A stretch of DNA of 10,166 nucleotides from Clostridiales bacterium (GTDB lineage: Bacteria > Bacillota > Clostridia > Lachnospirales > WQUN01): assembly GCA_031289625.1 (NCBI GenBank), contig JAITPB010000139.1, forward strand, positions 1 to 10,166. Reading direction: 5' to 3'. The position numbers and the translations under genes were made by a program. The notes beneath the pieces were generated by a model. That model was not told the DNA's origin, searched no databases, and worked only from the letters and a program-made list of their open reading frames with translations. Each line of letters opens with the position of its first letter. The first letter of the stretch is position 1. Positions 5,958-10,166 of the stretch are shown here, in pieces.

Positions 5958-6710
5958 ATGGAATGCGCTGCAGAAATGGCGGCTCCTGCCGTATTGGTCA
6001 CAGGTTCTTCGCGAGGCATCGGCCTGGCTATCGCGCGCAGGTTCGCGCGGGCAAACTATCAGGTTGCTTTCAACTGTCTGCGCCGTCAGCCCGAGATGCA
6101 TAAAGCGATAGACAGTTTGCGAAAAGACAATCCCCATCTGCTGGGGGCTGCGGCGGATGTATCTGATTATGAACGCGCGGCGGATCTTTTCGCACAGATA
6201 CATCAAACCTTCGGCGGCCTGGACATTCTGGTGAACAACGCTGGCGCCGAATACTTCGGCCTGTTTCAAGATATGCGCCCTTTAGATTGGGAAAATATCG
6301 TCCGGACAAATCTTTTCTCCGTATTCAATTGCTGCCGCTTGGCGATACCGGATATGGTCGCGCGCAAAAAAGGCGTTATCCTCAATATTTCTTCCGTATG
6401 GGGCACGGCGGGCGCGTCTTGCGAAGCGGTTTACGCCGCGTCTAAGGGGGCGGTCAACGCCTTTACAAAATCCCTCGCAAAAGAATTGGGCCCCAGCGGC
6501 GTCCGCGTCAACGCGATCGCCTGCGGCGTCATGGAAACGGACATGAACGCGCGGCTGACGCCGGAGGAAAAAGAAGCCGCCGCAGAAAACGTTCCGCTCG
6601 CGCGTTTCGGAATGCCGGAAGAAGCGGCGGATTTAGCTTTTTATCTGGCTTCCGATCAGGCTTCCTATCTTACAGGCCAGGTGGTGAATTTGGATGGCGG
6701 ATGGATGTGA
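5958..6710 (+). CDS. Short-chain dehydrogenase/reductase, FabG-like
   Basis: A 250-residue classical SDR, most like 3-oxoacyl-ACP reductase (FabG), an NADPH-dependent step of fatty acid elongation. Motifs are the cofactor loop TGSSRGIG (15-22), ADVSD (66-70), NNAG (93-96), the structural N118 in RTNLFSVFNCC, catalytic S146 in LNISSVWG, Y159-x3-K163, and the C-terminal SYLTGQVVNLDGGWM. All catalytic residues are present. The ATG at 5958 starts 2 nt after the acyltransferase stop without a clear ribosome binding site, so translational coupling is likely; the ATG at 5976 is an alternative that trims 6 residues. Location beside plsC suggests a lipid role, but SDR substrates are hard to assign and no acpP or other fab genes are nearby, so no symbol is given. 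Confidence 0.88.
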   Translation: MECAAEMAAPAVLVTGSSRGIGLAIARRFARANYQVAFNCLRRQPEMHKAIDSLRKDNPHLLGAAADVSDYERAADLFAQIHQTFGGLDILVNNAGAEYFGLFQDMRPLDWENIVRTNLFSVFNCCRLAIPDMVARKKGVILNISSVWGTAGASCEAVYAASKGAVNAFTKSLAKELGPSGVRVNAIACGVMETDMNARLTPEEKEAAAENVPLARFGMPEEAADLAFYLASDQASYLTGQVVNLDGGWM

Positions 6711-6726
6711 CGGCGGCGCATCCATC
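6700..6726 (+). terminator. Possible weak terminator after the SDR gene
   Basis: GATGGATG (6700-6707) and CATCCATC (6719-6726) can pair as an 8-bp stem with an 11-nt loop spanning the SDR stop codon. A run of seven T bases follows, but 9 nt later and after an A run, so this is not a classic intrinsic terminator. Confidence 0.35.
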
Positions 6727-6762
6727 ATCAAAAAATTTTTTTCAGAATTTTATAGATAAGTA

Positions 6763-6791
6763 TTGCTATTACGAAAAATATATGTTATGAT
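6763..6791 (+). promoter_or_regulatory. Promoter of the initiator tRNA gene
   Basis: TTGCTA (6763-6768) and TATGAT (6786-6791) are 17 bp apart, with TG one base before the -10 box (extended -10). The start of transcription would fall just upstream of the mature tRNA 5' end at 6803. Confidence 0.65.
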
Positions 6792-6802
6792 AATCATGTT
6801 GA

Positions 6803-6876
<74 letters not shown>

Positions 6877-6914
6877 TAAAGCCGCATAGATTCAACATCT
6901 GTGCGGCTTTATTT
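6877..6914 (+). terminator. Strong intrinsic terminator of the tRNA-fMet gene
   Basis: TAAAGCCGCA and TGCGGCTTTA pair, extended inward by AGAT/ATCT across a U-G step, around the loop TTCAAC or a close variant. The 3' arm runs into TTTATTT. The 5' arm begins immediately after the discriminator base of the tRNA, so 3' end processing must open or trim the stem. Confidence 0.9.
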
Positions 6915-7062
6915 AGGCAGTTGGAAAAAATAAACGAACCAATTAACACAGAAAAGAGCCGTTCTCAGCGCATTTGATTATCTATCGTTGGTCTATTATT
7001 TTTAAGGTGCGCGAGCGGATGTTGATTAAGCCGCTTAATGGAGCTAAGAGCTCACGCTTTTT
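6915..7062. other. AT-rich non-coding stretch, probably including the outer end of the IS relic
   Basis: No gene is supported here. The part next to the transposase stop holds a perfect inverted repeat ATTAAGC-C-GCTTAAT (7025-7039) and the short repeat GAGCT-AA-GAGCTC. These may be part of the non-coding end of the insertion sequence. I could not identify a matching terminal repeat on the other side because that end of the element is missing. Confidence 0.4.
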
Positions 7063-7576
7063 TCATGGATGTTTTTTTATAGTGTAATTCCATTCACCAT
7101 GAAAATTTTCTGGAGATAAATTCACGTTTTTAAGTAATTCGTCTGTTACTGTATTTCCTGTCTCGTATGTATTTTCATCAAGCATGCACCTTATTGTCAG
7201 GCCTTTTTCAGTGGTTGTTGATACGATTAAATTCATCACTTCGTCTATTGGTATCAGAGGCCTTCCTCGCCAGTTTTTACTGATAAAACAGAACAATCGG
7301 TGTTCAATCTTGTTCCATTTAGAAGTGCCCGGCGGATAATGCGACACAGATATGTCTACTCCGATCTTGTTTACAAGTATCTGCAGCCCTACTTTTCATA
7401 GTCTGGATCGACTGGAGTTTGTTCAATTGCTTGGCTATATTTCTCAAGCTTTTTGTTGTCCATCGCAACAGGTTTTCAGGGTTTCCGAACGTGTGATCGC
7501 TTACAAATCCTTCAATCGTTTCCACTATCCCGCTTTGAGTAGCTTCTATTTTTTTTCGACCGCCGCCGCTTTTCCT
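7063..7576 (-). pseudogene. Internally deleted ISAzo13-family transposase relic
   Basis: Two pieces of one transposase survive in different frames. The upstream piece (about 7576-7425) reads RKSGGGRKKIEATQSG...FGNPENLLRWTTKSLRNIAKQLN, the helix-turn-helix linker region of ISAzo13-type transposases. The downstream piece (about 7420-7063) reads NSSRSRL-stop-KVGLQILVNK..., then HYPPGTSKWNKIEHRLF, NWRGRPL, STTTEKGL and FHGEWNYTI up to the natural stop, which is the conserved C-terminal end with the last catalytic acidic residue. The central part (roughly 200 residues, expected to hold the first catalytic aspartates) is gone, the join lies near 7420, and a TGG codon has become TGA at 7398-7396. 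The first ~80 residues are also missing. The element cannot encode an active enzyme. Confidence 0.88.
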
Positions 7577-7701
7577 GACGGCTGCGTTATCGATGAAGAA
7601 ATCACCGCGGCGGCGAAAGCGGCCCGCGCTCACGAATTCATTTCAAAGAGGCAGGAATGCACAGCGAACTGCTCGCGCAAGACGGATACATAAACCGCTG
7701 A
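7577..7701 (+). pseudogene. Remnant of an ABC exporter ATP-binding subunit
   Basis: Two short pieces resemble parts of an ABC-exporter nucleotide-binding domain. The first (7577-7645) reads DGCVIDEEITAAAKAARAHEF, matching the helical segment after the Q-loop (typically ...DEEVIAAAKAANAHEFI). The second (7648-7701, shifted frame) reads KEAGMHSELLAQDGYINR and stop, matching the exporter C-terminus (typically G-T-H-x-E-L-L-A-x-x-G-x-Y). The ~100 residues between them, including the LSGGQ signature, Walker B and H-loop, are deleted. The left end abuts the transposase relic, and a terminator-like hairpin follows the stop, as for a genuine gene end. The matches are short and made from memory of the family, so confidence is moderate. 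Confidence 0.62.
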
Positions 7702-7711
7702 CAATCTTTGA

Positions 7712-7751
7712 AAAATCCCCCAAACGCATTTCATCGCGCACGGGGGATTTT
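7712..7751. terminator. Bidirectional terminator between the ABC relic and lgt
   Basis: AAAATCCCCC (7712-7721) and GGGGGATTTT (7742-7751) form a 10-bp stem with a 20-nt loop. Rightward RNA ends in UUUUGUUUUU; leftward RNA ends in the U-rich complement of 7712-7715. For lgt, the 5' arm is made of its last sense codons (N-K-I-P-R), so the terminator overlaps the end of the coding region. Confidence 0.82.
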
Positions 7752-8606
7752 GTTTTTCGCACGGCGGCGCGCCGCGAAGATAACGGCGCTCACCAGCACA
7801 AGCAGGGCAGACAGCAATTGTGAAACCGGTATGCCGGTGGAAAACAGCATCAGCTGATCCGTCCGTATCCCTTCTATAAAAAAGCGGCCTAAGCCATACC
7901 CGAATAAATACAGGAACACCACTTCGCCGTCCATTTTTTTATGTTTTTTATAAATCTGCATCGCGGTGAAAACCAACAGGTTCCAGAGAGATTCATAGAG
8001 AAACGCGGGCTGCACCTGAATGTACTGTGCGCCGTTGACGGTGATGACGTGTTCCAGCACGCTCGGCGGAATGTTGCTGACTTGATCCTTGAGATAGCGC
8101 ATGGCCAGCAGCGAGTCCGTATAATGTCCGAAAACCTCTCGGTTGAAAAAATTCCCCCATCGGCCAACGGCTTGCCCCAGGATTAAGCCGAGGATGGCGA
8201 CGTCTCCAAACGCCCAAAAATTTAGCTTCTTTTTTTTAGTATACACATATGCGCAGATAAAAGAGCCGATCACGCCGCCGTAAATCGCCAGTCCGCCTTC
8301 CCGGATAGCGAAAATTTGCAAGAGATTGTTTTTATAATTGTCCCAGGAAAATATCACATAGTATAAACGCGCCCCAGCCAAAGCCGCGATGAGCGCGTAG
8401 AGCAGAAAATCCGTGTAAAGCCCGGGGTCGTGCCCTACGCGCTTCGCTTCCTGCAGCGCCGCGAGCATCCCCAGAAGCACGCCCAGCACAATGAATACGC
8501 CGTACCAGTATAACTTAAAGGAGGCGATCTCGACAGCCACCCGGGACAATTTTTCAATTTGGATGCCCAAATGCGGAAACCAAATTTCCGGCGTTTGTCC
8601 GCTCAT
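7731..8606 (-). CDS. lgt: Phosphatidylglycerol-prolipoprotein diacylglyceryl transferase
   Basis: Lgt is an integral membrane enzyme that transfers diacylglycerol from phosphatidylglycerol to the lipobox cysteine of prolipoproteins, the first step of lipoprotein maturation. The 291 residues contain about seven hydrophobic segments. Signatures are REGGLAIYGG (102-111; the E. coli histidine of this box is tyrosine here, as I recall being common in Clostridia), AVGRWGNFFNREVFG (146-160, with R149, N152 and E157), QPAFLYESLWN (199-209) and YGLGRFFIEGIRTDQ (237-251, with the essential arginine R241). The ATG at 8606 is chosen because GAGGGA lies 5 nt upstream; an upstream in-frame start at 8639 would add 11 residues overlapping the preceding gene fragment. 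The lgt start overlaps the stop region of the M16 fragment, suggesting translational coupling. Confidence 0.95.
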   Translation of the reverse strand: MSGQTPEIWFPHLGIQIEKLSRVAVEIASFKLYWYGVFIVLGVLLGMLAALQEAKRVGHDPGLYTDFLLYALIAALAGARLYYVIFSWDNYKNNLLQIFAIREGGLAIYGGVIGSFICAYVYTKKKKLNFWAFGDVAILGLILGQAVGRWGNFFNREVFGHYTDSLLAMRYLKDQVSNIPPSVLEHVITVNGAQYIQVQPAFLYESLWNLLVFTAMQIYKKHKKMDGEVVFLYLFGYGLGRFFIEGIRTDQLMLFSTGIPVSQLLSALLVLVSAVIFAARRRAKNKIPRAR

Positions 8607-8607
8607 A

Positions 8608-8790
8608 TCATTCCCTCGATTCCGATTCGTCCGCCTCAAAGCGCGTATCCGCCGAGCCGTAACGCGCTGCCAGCAGGACTTGTTTTTCCATGTAGCCGAT
8701 CTTAGGAATTATATAACACTTTATTCCAGATGACAACTCTTTCATATACAGGCTTTCATCCAGCAGCGGATGATATTTTCGCGTAACCAT
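8608..8790 (-). pseudogene. Truncated M16-family peptidase (YmfH-like), N-terminal fragment
   Basis: A 60-codon open frame with an excellent AGGAGG ribosome binding site (8802-8797), 6 nt before the ATG at 8790. Residues from about 8 onward (LLDESLYMKELSSGIKCYII and PKIGYMEKQVLLAARYGSAD) match the beginning of M16/insulinase-like proteins of the YmfH type, which normally read about 430 residues and continue with a histidine-rich zinc motif (H-x-x-E-H). Here the frame ends after FEADESESRE, before any such motif. The stop lies 1 nt before the lgt start. Most likely a gene was cut by deletion and its 5' end now serves as a translated leader for lgt. It could instead be a genuine small peptide; the homology is from pattern memory. 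Confidence 0.65.
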
Positions 8791-8841
8791 GCTACGCCTC
8801 CTTTTGTTTTGTATCCTTCCCTGTTTGGCTGTTATTCATAG

Positions 8842-8855
8842 CGCAAGCGCTTGTA
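8842..8855 (+). promoter_or_regulatory. Possible CcpA-binding cre site
   Basis: The 14-mer CGCAAGCGCTTGTA matches the cre consensus TGNAANCGNTNNCA at 7 of 9 fixed positions and contains the perfect palindrome CAAGCGCTTG (8844-8853). It overlaps the -35 box of the malic enzyme promoter, a position from which CcpA would repress. Assignment is by consensus only. Confidence 0.45.
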
Positions 8856-8879
8856 TATGCGGACGTACTGCCTTATACT
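8851..8879 (+). promoter_or_regulatory. Promoter of the malic enzyme gene
   Basis: TTGTAT (8851-8856) and TATACT (8874-8879) are 17 bp apart. Transcription would start near 8886, giving a leader of about 20 nt that carries the AGGAGG ribosome binding site of the gene. Confidence 0.75.
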
Positions 8880-8907
8880 ATGGTTGAAAATTTTTTAGGA
8901 GGCCGCG

Positions 8908-10092
8908 ATGGATTACTTAGAAGAGTCTTTGAAACTGCATCAAGCGCTGAGAGGCAAAATAGAGGTGATTGCCCGGACGCCCGCTGATAACAAGGAACGG
9001 CTTTCCCTGGCGTATACGCCGGGCGTGGCGCGCCCATGCCTGGAAATCAGCCAGGACGTCAATCAAAGTTATGCGCTGACGCGCCGTTGGAATTTGGTGG
9101 CTGTTGTGACAGACGGCAGTGCTGTGCTGGGGCTGGGCGATATCGGCCCGGAAGCGGCTATGCCCGTTATGGAAGGGAAGTGCGTGCTGTTTAAGGAATT
9201 TGGGGATGTGGACGCGTTTCCGCTATGCGTGCGCAGTAAAAACGTGGACGAGATTGTGAATACTGTCGCGCTGCTGGCTGGCAGTTTTGGCGGCGTGAAC
9301 CTCGAAGATATTTCCGCGCCGCGCTGCTTTGAGATAGAACGCAAGCTAAAAGCGCGGGTTGACGTGGACATTCCTATTTTTCATGACGATCAGCATGGAA
9401 CAGCCATTGTGGTTCTGGCCGGGCTGCTAAACGCGCTGAAAGTCACAGGTAAAAAATTGGAAGAAATCCGCGTGGTGAACTGCGGGGCCGGAGCGGCTGG
9501 CATCGCGGTCATAAAATTATTGCTGGCGCTTGGTCTGCGGGATGTGGTGATGTGCGATCGTTCCGGCGCCATTTATGAGGGTCAGCCGGGCTTAAACCCT
9601 GCGCAGGAAGAAATGGCGCGCCTGACGAACTGGCAGCGGAAAAAAGGCGCGCTGGCGGAAATGCTCGTTGGCGCGGACGTATTCATCGGCGTGTCCGCGC
9701 CGAACCTTGTGACAAAAGAGATGATCAGCCGCATGGCGGAGCGCGCCATTGTTTTCGCCTGCGCCAACCCTGTTCCCGAAATTTTTCCGGAGGAGGCCAA
9801 AGCGGGCGGGGCCGCTGTCATAGCCACAGGTCGCAGCGACTACCCGAACCAGGTCAACAATGTTCTGGCGTTTCCCGGCGTCTTTCGCGGCACGCTGGAT
9901 ATGCGGGCTTCGGATATCAATGACGAGATGAAAATCGCGGCGGCGTATGCGCTCGCCGGGCTGGTTTCGGGCGACAGCCTGCGGGCGGATTATATCATTC
10001 CCACCCCGTTTGATCCGAGGGTAAAAGACGCCGTGGCGAAAGCCGTGGCGGACGCTGCCGTAAAAAGCGGCGTGGCGGGAAAATGTAAATAG
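8908..10092 (+). CDS. NAD(P)-dependent malic enzyme (oxaloacetate-decarboxylating)
   Basis: Malic enzyme oxidatively decarboxylates L-malate to pyruvate and CO2, linking C4 acids to pyruvate and generating NADH or NADPH. The 394-residue length fits the short bacterial class that lacks the phosphotransacetylase-like C-terminal domain of long MaeB. Visible are LAYTPGVARPC (34-44, catalytic Y36), VTDGSAVLGLGDIGPEAAMP (67-86), MEGKCVLFKEF (88-98, catalytic K91), the metal site in LEDISAPRCFEIE (132-144), FHDDQHGTA (158-166), the dinucleotide fold GAGAAG (193-198), ANPVPEI (286-292) and RSDYPNQVNNVLAFPG (309-324). AGGAGG lies 5 nt before the ATG. It is a single-gene unit with its own promoter. The cofactor preference cannot be decided from the sequence by eye. 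Confidence 0.95.
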   Translation: MDYLEESLKLHQALRGKIEVIARTPADNKERLSLAYTPGVARPCLEISQDVNQSYALTRRWNLVAVVTDGSAVLGLGDIGPEAAMPVMEGKCVLFKEFGDVDAFPLCVRSKNVDEIVNTVALLAGSFGGVNLEDISAPRCFEIERKLKARVDVDIPIFHDDQHGTAIVVLAGLLNALKVTGKKLEEIRVVNCGAGAAGIAVIKLLLALGLRDVVMCDRSGAIYEGQPGLNPAQEEMARLTNWQRKKGALAEMLVGADVFIGVSAPNLVTKEMISRMAERAIVFACANPVPEIFPEEAKAGGAAVIATGRSDYPNQVNNVLAFPGVFRGTLDMRASDINDEMKIAAAYALAGLVSGDSLRADYIIPTPFDPRVKDAVAKAVADAAVKSGVAGKCK

Positions 10093-10166
10093 CCAGAGAG
10101 GTTAATACGCAAGACCTGAGTTGTTACAAAAATTTGGCTCATATTGTGTTTTAGAATTGTTTTTTA
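10093..10166. other. AT-rich intergenic end of the window
   Basis: No gene, clear hairpin terminator or convincing promoter is visible in these 74 bases after the malic enzyme stop codon. Confidence 0.5.

Noticed and set aside
7352..7693. Rightward 113-codon open frame as a real protein
   Set aside because: It crosses the antisense of the transposase relic and the first ABC fragment; it has no ribosome binding site and its N-terminal half is the complement of transposase coding sequence.

Overview
The window looks like chromosomal housekeeping DNA from a Bacillota (Clostridia-like) genome of roughly 50% GC. This rests on family resemblance and gene pairing (tgt next to yajC, a YabR-like S1 protein next to ftsH, a Clostridia-type Lgt), strong AGGAGG ribosome binding sites, sigma-A type promoters and U-tract terminators. 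No species can be named from the sequence alone.

Layout. Positions 1-2956 read leftward: tgt (queuosine tRNA modification), yajC (Sec accessory subunit), a small S1-domain RNA-binding protein, and the first 227 codons of ftsH (membrane AAA protease), which runs off the left edge. Each step has its own visible promoter or terminator. Two back-to-back promoters at about 2974-3037, with -35 boxes 5 bp apart, separate this block from a rightward operon at 3081-6710. That operon holds a 62-residue membrane protein, the YchF ATPase, a metallo-beta-lactamase-fold hydrolase, a PlsC-like acyltransferase and a FabG-like SDR reductase, all closely spaced. An initiator tRNA-Met gene with its own promoter and a strong terminator follows at 6803-6914.

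Positions 6915-7711 are a scar of decayed genes. They hold an internally deleted ISAzo13-family transposase (leftward) that abuts two surviving fragments of an ABC exporter ATPase (rightward). A hairpin shared by both strands closes the region. Then come lgt (leftward), headed by the first ~50 codons of an M16/YmfH-like peptidase that has lost the rest of its gene, and finally a malic enzyme gene (rightward) with a good promoter and a cre-like palindrome overlapping its -35 box.

Most genes serve envelope and translation upkeep: Lgt, YajC, FtsH and PlsC/SDR in membrane and lipoprotein work, Tgt, tRNA-fMet, YchF and the S1 protein in translation. I did not find a new multi-gene system. The less ordinary signals are a 12-bp palindromic tandem repeat present in-frame in two separate genes (ychF and the acyltransferase), an S1-protein gene whose natural start codon appears to be ACG, the compound IS/ABC relic, and the truncated M16 gene upstream of lgt.
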